Assembly: GCA_016717705.1 (NCBI GenBank)
Contig: JADKFD010000042.1
Location: forward strand, 1-16,316
Length of the DNA stretch: 16,316 nt
Direction of reading: 5' to 3'
Source of the DNA: Rhodanobacteraceae bacterium
GTDB taxonomy: Bacteria; Pseudomonadota; Gammaproteobacteria; Xanthomonadales; SZUA-5
Numbering within the stretch: the stretch's first letter is position 1; each line of letters begins with the position of its first letter. Positions 1-8,234 of this stretch are shown here, piece after piece. The notes under the pieces were generated by a model. It made no database searches. It worked only from the letters and a program-made list of their open reading frames with translations, and was not told the origin of the DNA. The translations under genes and the position numbers were made by a program.

Positions 1-1957
1 CGCCTACGACGCGGGCGAACCCGCTCCGGCGCAGCCGGGTCAGCAGGTGCTCAACCTCAAGGACGCCGATATCACCAGCTTCATCGGACTGGTGTCGGAA
101 GCCACCGGCAAGAACTTCGTCGTCGATCCGCGGGTGACCGGCAAGGTCACCGTGATCTCGCAGTCACCGATGGACGAGGAAGCCCTGTACGAAGTGTTCT
201 TGTCGGTGCTGCGCGTCAACGGCTTCGCGGCGGTGCCAGCCGGCAAGATCAGCAAGATCGTTCCCGAGCAGGCCGCCGGCCAGAGAGCGGTATCGACAGC
301 GGCAACAGCGACGCGCTGGTCACCCGGATCATCACGCTCAGGCACGTGTCGCCCGCGGACAGGCCCAAGGCTTGCGTCCGTTGTTGCCGAGCGGCGCCAA
401 TCTGATCGCGCACCAGGGTTCGTCGAGCCTGGTGATCACCGACCGCGCCGGCAATGTGGCGCGCATCCCGAAGACATCATCCGTCGCCCTCGACCAGTCC
501 AGCGAGAGCGAAATCGACGTGGTCGCTCTGCGCCACGCCAATGCCTCCGAAGTGGTGCGCACGCTGACCATGCTGCAGCCGGCCAACGACGCTGCCGGCA
601 ACAAGATCGCCGCCGACGAGCGCACCAATTCGGTGCTGATCGCGGGAGACAAAGGGGCGTCGCTTGCGCTGGCGCGCGCTGGTGACCAACCTCGACACGC
701 CGCTCGGCGAGGGCGACTCCGCCCAGGTCATTTACCTGCGCTACGCCGACGCCGAGCAACTGGTGCCGATCCTCGAAGCTTCGCTGGCGAGCATGCTCGG
801 GCAGCAGCCCAGTACCGGCAAGGAGGGTGAACAGTCCAGTTTCATCCGCGCCCACAAGGACACCAACGCACTGATCATCACCGCGCCGCAGGCGATCACG
901 CGCGAATTGCGCAACGTCATCCGCCACCTCGACATCCGTCGCGCCCAGGTGCTGATCGAGGCGGTCATCGCCGGAGGTGAACGACGAGACCGCACGTGAG
1001 CTCGGCATCCAGTGGCAGGTCGCCAATGACGATTTCAGCGACCACGGCTTCATCGGCGGCACGAATTTCCCGGGCTCCAGCGGCACCGGCGGCATCTTCG
1101 GCGTGTCGCGCAATCCGGCGCTGCTGGCCGGGTCCAGCGGCCTCAACATCGGCTACGTCGTCGGCTCGGCGCTGTTACCGGGCACGGATGACGAATACAT
1201 CCAGATCGGTGCACTGGCCAAAGCACTGACCGGCGACAGCAACACCAACATTCTGTCGACGCCATCGACGATGACGCTCGATCACCAGGAAGCGGTGTTG
1301 AGCGTCGGCCAGGAAGTACCCTTCCTGACCGGGCAGTACGCCTCAACCGGCAGCACCAACGGAGGTGGCATCGGCGGCAACGAAACCGGCGTGGTCAATC
1401 CCTTCCAGACCATCGAGCGCAAGGAAGTCGGCCTCAAGCTGCAAGTGACCCCGCATATCAATGAGGGCGACGCGGTGATCATGGATATCAACCTAGAGGT
1501 TTCCAGCCTGGCGCCAAACACCGCCGGAGCGGTCGACTTGATCACCAACAACCGCACCCTGACCACACGCGTGCTGGTGCCGGACGGCGGCATGTTGGTA
1601 CTCGGCGGCCTGACCAGCGAAGAGTTGCGCGAGACCATCCAGAAGGTTCCGGCCTGGGAGACATCCCGGTGCTCGGAAACCTGTTCAAGAATCGCAGCAC
1701 CACCAAGCAACGGCGCAACCTGATGGTCTTCCTGAAGCCGAGCATCGCCCGCGACAGCATCACCGAGAACGCCATCAGCAGCGAGAAATACAACTACATC
1801 CGCTCCGAGCAGATCCGCGCACGCGATACCAGCGACGGTCTGCTCAACAGCGAGCAGATGCCGATGCTGCCGGAGTACGAAGACTTCATGCAAGAAGGGC
1901 GTGCCGGCGGACAAGGCGCCGGACGCCGGGCGGGTGAACGGGTTGCGCCTGTTGTAA
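1..1957 (+). CDS. gspD: Type II secretion secretin GspD, 5' truncated, frame broken by indels
   Basis: Outer-membrane secretin that forms the exit channel of the type II secretion system. The start lies left of the window. Read in corrected frame it gives about 651 residues: N0 domain (VLNLKDADITSFI, VSEATGKNFVVDPRV), N1-N3 repeats (LVTRIITLRHVSPA; VVALRHANASEVVRTL; VIYLRYADAEQLVPIL), then the secretin core with ILSTPSTMTLDH, VGQEVPFLTG, ERKEVGLKLQVTPHI, PDGGMLVLGGL and GDIPVLGNLFK. A tail of about 65 residues resembles the S-domain that binds the pilotin. Apparent slips: one base missing near 283, 358 and 1651; one base extra near 651, 973 and 1897. Correcting the last one moves the stop to TAA at 1955-1957, after a plausible end VNGLRLL; uncorrected, the frame runs on to 1989 with arginine-rich nonsense. 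Identity is firm; whether the breaks are real is not. Confidence 0.93.
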
Positions 1958-2225
1958 GAGTTAGGTTTAGGTTTGCTCTGCGAACATAACGCAAGTAACT
2001 GAAGAGCAACATTTTCCCAAAGGCGACGCAAAGGAAAGCAAGAGACGCCGACGGCCAGTGGGCCCTTGAGAAATCTTGGCTTCCTTTGCGTTCTTAGCGT
2101 CCTTTGCGGACAAAACAGGTTCGCGCACGCGCCCCCAGTTCGATGCGCGAACAAGCGCAACGTCAGGTGCGAGCCGAACTCCTACAGATGCAACCCATCC
2201 CGCGCATGCCCGCCGATAGTGGAGA
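1958..2225. other. gspD-gspE intergenic region with inverted repeat
   Basis: This 268-bp gap contains no convincing gene. It holds an inverted repeat (2026-2043 against 2074-2091, annotated separately) and a run of related CTTTGCG words on the right side (2082-2109). No clear promoter or T-tract terminator was seen. GspE may be transcribed from within the gap or by read-through from gspD. Confidence 0.6.
2026..2091. repeat. Imperfect inverted repeat (CGCAAAGGAA / TTCCTTTGCG)
   Basis: The arm 2026-2043 (ACGCAAAGGAAAGCAAGA) is complementary to 2074-2091 (TCTTGGCTTCCTTTGCGT) at 16 of 18 positions, separated by 30 nt. A second word of the same kind, CCTTTGCGG at 2101-2109, lies further right and has a weaker partner CCCAAAGG at 2017-2024. 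From memory, CTTTGCGT/CTTTGCGG strings like these occur as dispersed intergenic repeats in many bacteria. Copy number in this genome is unknown. Confidence 0.6.
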
Positions 2226-3734
2226 ATGCCGCCCTGCCCCAGCACCGATGAACCGATGACCCCACTGCCCCGCCTCCCGTTCGGTTTTGCGCGCAAGCAC
2301 GGTGTCGCCGTCCTGGGGCTGGCCAATGGCAAGGCGCGCATCGTCTGCCGACCGGAGGTCAAGCCGGAAGCGCTGCTGGAACTGCGGCGTTTCCTCGGCA
2401 CGCCGCTGGCGCTGGAAAAGGTCACGGTCGAGCGCTTCGAGGCACTGCTGCAGGAACTGTATGAGGGCGGCGGCGAGGATTCGCGCTCGATGGCGGCCGA
2501 TATCGACCAGCGCCTCGATCTGAAGCAGCTCGCCGATGAGTTGCCCGAGCCCACCGATCTGATGGAGAGCGAGGACGACGCGCCGATCATCCGCCTGATC
2601 AACGCGCTGCTCGCCGAGGCGGTGCGCGAAAACGCCTCCGACATCCACATCGGACCCTACGAAAACCGCCTGGGTCGTGCGTTTTCGCGTCGACGGCATG
2701 CTGCGCGAGGTGCTCCGCCCGCAGAAGTCGATCGCCTCGCCGGTGGTCAGCCGCATCAAGGTGATGAGCAAGCTCGACATCGCCGAGAAGCGCCTGCCGC
2801 AGGACGGGCGCATCAGCCTGAAGATCGCCGGCCGCGCGGTCGACGTGCGCGTGTCCACCATTCCCTCGGGCCACGGCGAGCGCGTCGTGCTGCGCCTGCT
2901 CGACAAGCAGGCCAGGCGCCTGAACCTGGCCGAAGCTGGGCATGGACGAGGCCACGCGCGCGGCGCCTCGACGAGCTGATCCATCGCCCGCACGGCATCA
3001 TCCTGGTCACCGGCCCGACCGGCTCCGGCAAGACCACCACCCTGTATGCCGCGCTGATCCAGCTCAACGACCAGAGCCGCAACATCATGACGGTCGAGGA
3101 CCCGATCGAGTACTACATCGACGGCATCGGCCAGATGCAGGTCAACACCAAGGTCGAGCTGACCTTCGCCCGCGGGCTGCGCGCGATCCTGCGCCAGGAC
3201 CCGGACGTGGTGATGGTGGGCGAGATCCGCGACCTGGAGACGGCCGAGATCGCCATCCAGGCCTCGCTGACCGGCCACCTGGTGCTCTCCACGGTGCACA
3301 CCAACACCGCGGTCGGCGCGGTCACCCGCTTGCGCGACATGGGCATCGAACCCTTCCTGCTGTCCTCCAGCCTGATCGGCGTGCTGGCCCAGCGGTTGGT
3401 GCGCGTGCTCGACCCGGCCATGCGCGAGCAGTACCCGGCGACACCGGCGGAACTGGCGGGGCTCGGACATCCCGAAGCGCGAGGTCAGATGCTCTGGCGA
3501 CCCGGCAAGGATCTGTTCCAGAAATCGACCGGCTACAAGGGCCGCACCGGCGTCTACGAACTGGTGGCCCTCGACGAGGCGATGCGCCAGGCGATCCACG
3601 ACAAGGCCGGCGAACTCGAACTCGAACGCATCGCCCGCCGTTCCAGCCCGGGCATCCTCGACGACGGCTGGCGCAAGTGCGCCGCCGGCATCACCTCGGT
3701 GGAAGAGGTGCTCAAGGTGACGCGCGAGGATTGA
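2226..3734 (+). CDS. gspE: Type II secretion ATPase GspE, three single-base insertions
   Basis: Cytoplasmic ATPase that powers pseudopilus assembly in type II secretion. Corrected length is about 501 residues, normal for the family. Visible motifs: NALLAEAVRENASDIHI and FRVDGMLREVL in the N2 domain; Walker A GPTGSGKTTT at 3012-3041; Asp box TVEDPIEYY; Walker B region RQDPDVVMVGEIRD; His box TGHLVLSTVHTN; arginine-rich end of the core VLAQRLVRVL. Three extra bases (GGG at 2672-2674, near 2934, near 2958) shift the frame and together restore it. Start chosen at ATG 2226, with GGAG just upstream at short spacing; ATG 2256 is an alternative. The usual CxxC...CxxC zinc element is absent: LDPAMRE stands at 3408-3428 and GKDLFQK at 3504-3524. 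The GPTGSG Walker A, N-terminal region and gspD neighbour favour GspE over PilB. Confidence 0.92.
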   Translation: MPPCPSTDEPMTPLPRLPFGFARKHGVAVLGLANGKARIVCRPEVKPEALLELRRFLGTPLALEKVTVERFEALLQELYEGGGEDSRSMAADIDQRLDLKQLADELPEPTDLMESEDDAPIIRLINALLAEAVRENASDIHIGPYENRLGRAFSRRRHAARGAPPAEVDRLAGGQPHQGDEQARHRREAPAAGRAHQPEDRRPRGRRARVHHSLGPRRARRAAPARQAGQAPEPGRSWAWTRPRARRLDELIHRPHGIILVTGPTGSGKTTTLYAALIQLNDQSRNIMTVEDPIEYYIDGIGQMQVNTKVELTFARGLRAILRQDPDVVMVGEIRDLETAEIAIQASLTGHLVLSTVHTNTAVGAVTRLRDMGIEPFLLSSSLIGVLAQRLVRVLDPAMREQYPATPAELAGLGHPEARGQMLWRPGKDLFQKSTGYKGRTGVYELVALDEAMRQAIHDKAGELELERIARRSSPGILDDGWRKCAAGITSVEEVLKVTRED

Positions 3735-3775
3735 CCAGCCGGGTGTTGGTTGATGGTGTCGGTGCTGGAGGGCAT

Positions 3776-3805
3776 TTGCGACCGGCACGGCTTGCCACGT
3801 ATATT
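3776..3805 (+). promoter_or_regulatory. Probable sigma70 promoter of vapBC, with palindrome
   Basis: A -35-like TTGCGA (3776-3781) lies 18 bp before a -10-like TATATT (3800-3805), the most AT-rich point in this GC-rich neighbourhood. A perfect 8-bp palindrome ACATATGT (3809-3816) sits at the expected transcription start and could be the operator for autorepression by the RHH antitoxin. GAGGAG at 3820-3825 is the antitoxin ribosome-binding site. The assignment is by pattern only. Confidence 0.5.
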
Positions 3806-3833
3806 TGAACATATGTTTTGAGGAGCGATCGCC

Positions 3834-4055
3834 ATGGGCCAGATCAGCCTCTACCTCGATGATGAAACCGAACAACTCCTGCGCTCACGTGCCAAGGCCG
3901 AAGGTTTGAGCCAGAGCCAATGGGTGTCCCGTGAGCTGAAGGCCGCCGCGGCGCGAACCTTGCCCGCTGACGTGCTGGCATTGTCGGGAAGCTGGCGCGA
4001 GTTGCCGCCGCTGCCGCGGCCAGACTGGGAAGCTACCGACCTCCCTCGCGTTTAG
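3834..4055 (+). CDS. VapB-like antitoxin, ribbon-helix-helix
   Basis: This 73-residue protein probably binds the promoter as a dimer and neutralises the downstream PIN-domain toxin through its C-terminal tail. The N-terminus MGQISLYLDDETEQLLRSRA fits a ribbon-helix-helix fold: a beta strand of alternating residues followed by two helices, the second around GLSQSQWVSRELK. The C-terminus is rich in proline and tryptophan (LPPLPRPDWEATDLPR), typical of an unstructured toxin-binding tail. ATG 3834 has a good GAGGAG at 8 nt spacing. The gene is intact and precedes the toxin gene by 23 bp. The vapBC call rests on the pair; the exact antitoxin subfamily is not certain, so no symbol is given. Confidence 0.85.
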   Translation: MGQISLYLDDETEQLLRSRAKAEGLSQSQWVSRELKAAAARTLPADVLALSGSWRELPPLPRPDWEATDLPRV

Positions 4056-4076
4056 CCGCCGAGCAAGAGGCGGCTA
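4053..4076 (+). promoter_or_regulatory. Hairpin joining antitoxin stop and toxin RBS
   Basis: TAGCCGCC (4053-4060) and GGCGGCTA (4069-4076) form a perfect 8-bp stem with an 8-nt loop. The left arm begins with the antitoxin stop codon TAG. The toxin Shine-Dalgarno AAGAGG (4065-4070) lies in the loop and the base of the right arm, and the stem ends 2 nt before the toxin ATG at 4079. Such a structure would hide the toxin start unless a ribosome finishing the antitoxin opens it. That role is inferred from geometry. Confidence 0.65.
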
Positions 4077-4078
4077 CG

Positions 4079-4474
4079 ATGTACGCACTCGACACCAACA
4101 CCCTGAGCTACTTCCTGCGCGGCGAGGGCGAAGTGGCGCGCCGACTGAACGCCGCCACGGCCGACCAGCTGGGTCTGCCCAGCGTGGTGGCTTACGAACT
4201 CCGATATGGGCTCAACCGCATCGGCGCCGGCCCGCGGCGGCAGGCCGAACTCAACCAGTTGCTCGGCGCATTGAAGCCACTTCCGTTCGATGCCGACGCC
4301 GCAGAAATCGCCGCCCAGATTCGTGTGGAACTGGAGCGGCGCGGAGAATCCATCGGCAACTTCGATCTGATGATCGCTGCGACCGCGCTGGCCCACCATG
4401 CCATTCTGGTCACCCGCAACCGGCGCGAATTCGAGCGCGTCCCGCTATTGCAGCTTGAAGACTGGTTTGGCTGA
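4079..4474 (+). CDS. vapC: VapC-like PIN-domain toxin ribonuclease
   Basis: A 131-residue PIN-domain protein and the likely toxin of the pair; the family cleaves RNA, often tRNA or rRNA, with Mg2+ held by clustered acidic residues. Visible: D5 in ALDTNTLSYFLRG, E40 in VVAYELRYG, D96 in IGNFDLMIAATA, and the LVTRNRREFERV segment (R113, N114, E117), where many relatives have TNNxxEF. The order DTNT, ELRYG, PFD, IGxxDLMIAA, EFxRV and LxLEDWF matches VapC/FitB-type proteins. The gene is intact and starts at ATG 4079 with AAGAGG 8 nt upstream, partly buried in the hairpin described separately. It follows the RHH antitoxin by 23 bp. All expected acidic residues are present, so the toxin should be active. 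Confidence 0.92.
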   Translation: MYALDTNTLSYFLRGEGEVARRLNAATADQLGLPSVVAYELRYGLNRIGAGPRRQAELNQLLGALKPLPFDADAAEIAAQIRVELERRGESIGNFDLMIAATALAHHAILVTRNRREFERVPLLQLEDWFG

Positions 4475-4501
4475 GTTGCGCACGCGCTCTCACCGCTGCC
4501 G

Positions 4502-5708
4502 ATGATCAGATCGTCGAGGGCCACCGCGCTGCTCGCTGCCTCACTCTGCCTGGCGTTTGGCCTGGTCTTGGCCGGTTGCGCGCCGAGCGCCCTGTCTCAC
4601 CACGAAGCCTACATCTGGCAGCGCCAATGGACTCCGGCGGTGGTCGCGGCAGTGTCGCTGCAGCAGTCGGTTTTCGCGGGCTGGCGCGTACTTGGCCTGC
4701 AGGTGATCGGCAGCCAGAAGATCGACGTCCGCCCGGATCTGGCCGCGCTCGCAAGTTCCGCCAGACCGGTGCGATTAGTGGTGCGCATTGAGGGTGCACG
4801 TGGGCCGCTGGCGGTGCCGGAACTGATGGACCGGCTGTCGCCGCTGATCGACGAATGGCGCGGCGCCGGCCTTGAGCTGAGCGGTATCGAGATCGATCAC
4901 GATTGTGCGACGGCCGCGCTGGACGACTACGCATCCTGGCTGCGCGAACTGCGCGGAACCTTGGCGCCCGCGTTGAAACTGTCGATTACCGCCTTGCCCA
5001 GCTGGCTGGACAGTGCGGCGCTGGAACAGGTGCTGGCCGCGGTCGACGACAGCGTGCTGCAGGTGCACGCGGTGCAGCGTCCGGATCGGGCGTTGTTCGA
5101 TGCCGCCAGCGCGCGCGCCTGGACCTTGGCTTATGCGGCGCGCACCGCCCATCCGTTTGCGCTGGCGCTGCCGGCCTACGGCGTGCGCGTGGACACCGAT
5201 GCGCAGGGCCGGGTTCGGGCGGTCGACGCCGAAGCCGACATCGAACGCAGCAGCGCCAGCGGCCGCGACTGCGCGCCGAGCCGCGCGAAGTCGCAAGGCT
5301 CCTGCGCGAGCTGGCCGACGCTGGGCCCGAGCATCTCAGCGGATACCTGTGGTTCCGGCTGCCGGTGGCGGGCGACCGGCGCGGCTGGAGCGGGACCACG
5401 CTGGCTGCGGTGATCGGAGGCCAGGCGCTGGAGGCACGCTTCGTGGTGGAATCGGCGATCAACGCCGGCGGCAGCGCCGATCTTCGCCTGCGCAACCGCG
5501 GCAATCTGGATGCAATGCCGCCGGCCGTGGATTTACCTGCGCACTGTCGCCTCGGCGATGCGCTGGGGCGCTATCGTCTGCAGTCGACGAAGGCCGCGCT
5601 GCAACTGGCACCCGATCCGGATGCCTGGCTGGCGGCCGGCGAGGGCGCATGGATATCGGCTGGGTTCGCTGCGATGAGGCACTGGAACGGGAGTGGGACG
5701 TACGATGA
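4502..5708 (+). CDS. DUF3142 lipoprotein, two indels
   Basis: Function unknown. The N-terminus is a lipoprotein signal: MIRSSR, a hydrophobic stretch, then lipobox LAGC with C26, so the mature protein should be lipid-anchored in the envelope. The body shows DUF3142 features: EAYIWQRQWTPAV at the mature N-terminus, GLELSGIEIDHDCATAALDDYASWLREL in the middle and a GWVRCDEALERE end. One base is missing near 5269 (frame resumes at LRAEPREVARLLREL) and two extra bases lie near 5653. Correcting both gives about 401 residues and a TGA at 5706-5708 that overlaps the next gene's ATG at 5705 (ATGA). Without the second correction the frame runs to 5805 with an unlike tail. The tight overlap implies co-translation with the TPR protein. 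No clear Shine-Dalgarno is seen before ATG 4502. Confidence 0.85.
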
Positions 5709-7930
5709 ATTCGAGTCGATCTGCTGCGGGTGGGGTGTCGGGGTTTCGGGCGCCAGCAGCGCCACATTGCAACTGCCGTCGCTCCTGCGCAGTGCCGCTG
5801 GCTGACCGCGCTGGCGGCGCTGCTGTGCGCCGCGCTGGTCGCTCCGGCCTTTGCCTGCGGCCCGGACTTCCCAGTCACGCTGCTCGACCGGCGCGAGTGG
5901 GTGATGAAGGGGCTGCCTGAGGGCGTGTTCGATTTCGAGGTCGCGCGGCTGCTGGTCAAGCCGACCGATACGCTGACGGTGGTCGAGTCGGACAGCTGGG
6001 AAGACACCACGGAATTGCGGGCCAAGGCCGAAGCACAAGGTCTGGACGCCAGCGCCGCCGCGGCGATCGCGGCCATGCGTGCAGCCGGCAATGTCGACGA
6101 GGCGCTCGGCCTGGCCGCTGATCTGCCACGCGACGTGGCGCTGTATACGGCTGGCGCGCTGGCGTGGAACCAGCAGGATTTCGCCACGGCGCTGGAGCAC
6201 TTTCAGGCGGTTTCGGCGCTGCCGGCGGGCGAGCGTCCGCATCGCGGGCTCTGGGCCAGCTTCATGGAAGGGCGCGCTTACGCGCTGAACGGCGACAGCG
6301 CGGCCGCGGTGGAAGCCTTCGAGCGCACGCGGGCACTGGCGCGCGCAGGCGCCAGCGACCCGCTCGGGCTGGCCGTGGCCAGCCTCGGCGAGCAGGCGCG
6401 CGTGCAGCGCGCGGCGGGCGATGCCGCGTCCGCGGTGCGCCTGTATGCCGAACAGGCGGCGCGCGGATCGGCATCCGGGCGCAATTCGCTGCTGTTCGTT
6501 GCCCGCGATGCCGTGGTCGATCCAGCCGCGGTCGATTCGCTGCTCGCCGATGAGTTGGGCACGCGCCTGCTGCTGGCCTATCTGTATTCGCGTTACAACG
6601 AGTTGATCGAGCCCGATCCGGACAACGAATACCCGAGCTACGACGCCCCGGCCGACGGCCCGCGACTGATTGCGCTGCTCGACCGGATCGCCGCCGCGCC
6701 GAAAATTCCGGATCCGGACCGCCTGGCGGCGATCGCCTATCGGGCCGGTCGCTTCGAGCAGGCAGGCAAGCTCGCAGCCGGTGTGCAGACGCCACTGGCG
6801 GCGTGGCTGCGCGCCAAGCTGGCCTTGCGCGACGGACAGCTCGACCTTGCCGCAGCCGCATATGCGGAAGCGGCCAGGGCTTTCCGGCCGACGAAGTGTG
6901 GGGCGAGGTGCCGTTCGGCGCCGAGTACTACGACCGCGAGCAGATCAAGCCGCACTGCCGGGTGCAGGCGGAGGCCGGCACGCTGGCGCTGTCGCGCGGC
7001 GACTATCTGCAGGCCCTGGAAATGCTCTATGCCGCGGCAGACGTCTATTGGGCCGATGCCGCCTACATCGCCGAGCGCGTGGTCAGCGCGGAGGAACTGA
7101 GGGCTTTCGTCGATCGCGTCGTCGGCAGTGCGCCCACGGCGCCGGTCACGAATGCAGAAGAGGAATACCTGCCCGCCAATCGATCGGTGCAGATCCGCGC
7201 GCTACTGGCGCGGCGACTGCTGCGCGAGGGTGAACTCGAAGCATCGCTGGCCTATTTCGACAATCCCGAAACGCGCGAACAGGCGCAGCGCTATGTCGCC
7301 GCGCGCAAGGCCACCGGCGCTTTCACCCGCGTGGGTCAGGCGCGTGCCTGGTTCGAGGCCGCGGAAGTGGCGCGCTGGCACGGTCTGCAGATCATGGGAT
7401 TTGAGGGCGATCCCGACTACCACAGCTGGGGTGGCGACTACGATCTCAACAGTCCGATCACCTGGGACGAAGACTACAACCCGGTCTACAACGCGCGCAG
7501 CGATCTGAAGATCGAAGGGCCATGGACCAGCGACGACGAGCGCCAGCGCGTCGCCGCCAGTCGCGCACAGCCGCTGGAACGCTTCCACTATCGAATGGTT
7601 GCCGCCGCGCACGCCGGCAAGGCCGCCGACGTGCTGCCGCCGCGTTCGCAGGCATTCGCCGCGGTGCTGTGCGAGGGCACGCGCTGGCTGATCGACCACC
7701 AGCCTGAAGACGCGCAGAAGATCTACAAGCGCTATCTGCGCGAAGGACCTTATGTGCCCTGGGGCGCCAGCTTCGGGCGCGAATGCCCGGCGCCCGATTT
7801 CGCTAAGGTCGAAGGCGAGATTCGTGCGCAGTGGCTGCGCAAGGCGGGGCGTGTGGCAATTTTCGCGGTGCCAATCGCGCTCTTGCTTGGCGTTGGCCTG
7901 TGGTGGCGGAGGCGCCGATCGGCGGCATAG
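5705..7930 (+). CDS. Exported TPR-like protein with C-terminal membrane anchor, two indels
   Basis: Function unknown; I recall this family as a frequent neighbour of DUF3142 proteins. Corrected length is about 741 residues. The N-terminus has an arginine-containing stretch, a hydrophobic segment (LTALAALLCAALVAPAFA) and a likely signal-peptidase site before CGPDFP. TPR-like helical repeats follow (YTAGALAWNQQDFATALEHF; EGRAYALNGDSAAAVEAFERT; LGEQARVQRAAGDAASAVRLY; later LALSRGDYLQALEMLYAAAD). A tryptophan- and aspartate-rich region (DPDYHSWGGDYDLNSPITW) precedes the C-terminus, which ends in one membrane segment (VAIFAVPIALLLGVGLWW) and an RRRR stop-transfer. The bulk should be periplasmic. 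One base is extra near 5741-5747 and one is missing near 6884. The start at ATG 5705 is chosen from the ATGA overlap; GTG 5730 is the first start in the uncorrected frame. Confidence 0.82.
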
Positions 7931-7940
7931 CCGAGCTCAA

Positions 7941-7977
7941 GTGATGCGGTTCGCTGCGCTCACCACATCCTACGCAA
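7941..7977. repeat. Dispersed repeat with imperfect palindrome (GCGGTTCGCTGCGCTCACCA)
   Basis: The core 7944-7968 is an imperfect palindrome: ATGCGGTTCGC matches the reverse complement of the right half at most positions. It sits 10 bp after the TPR gene stop. On the minus strand it reads GAGCGCAGCGAACCGCATCA, a string I recognise from many proteobacterial intergenic regions, where it gives spurious ERSEPHH translations. Only one copy is in this window, so its dispersed nature rests on memory. Confidence 0.55.
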
Positions 7978-8069
7978 GGCGCTAAGCGCACGTGTAGGGG
8001 GCTGCCGCCCAGATCGGCCAAACCGTTGGCGCCAGTGATCAGAGGATAATCGTCCACCTCACCGCTACG

Positions 8070-8234
8070 ATGACCCGCGCCATGGCTCAAGATCCGCGAC
8101 AGCAACCCGCACGTCGCAACAGCTTTTTGCCCGCCAACCTGCCGCAAGAGCGGTGGGGCCTGCTGATGCCAGCCGCGGTGGCCCTGGCCTTGCTGCTGAT
8201 CCTGGCGATGGTGGTGGTGCGGATGAGCGGCTGA
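8070..8234 (+). CDS. Possible 54-residue single-pass membrane protein
   Basis: I do not recognise a family. The frame encodes a polar, arginine- and glutamine-rich N-terminus (MTRAMAQDPRQQPARRNS), then PANLPQERWG and one strong membrane segment (LLMPAAVALALLLILAMVVV), ending RMSG. The layout suggests a cytoplasmic N-terminus and a single helix. Third positions are mostly G or C, as in true genes here. ATG 8070 and in-frame ATG 8082 both lack a clear Shine-Dalgarno, which is the main doubt. It lies alone between the TPR gene and a large hairpin. Confidence 0.45.
   Translation: MTRAMAQDPRQQPARRNSFLPANLPQERWGLLMPAAVALALLLILAMVVVRMSG

Noticed and set aside
2163..3875. 570-residue open frame on the minus strand opposite gspE
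   Set aside because: It is a high-GC antisense shadow: composition is rich in H, R, A and D without domains, and the plus strand encodes a clear GspE with all ATPase motifs.
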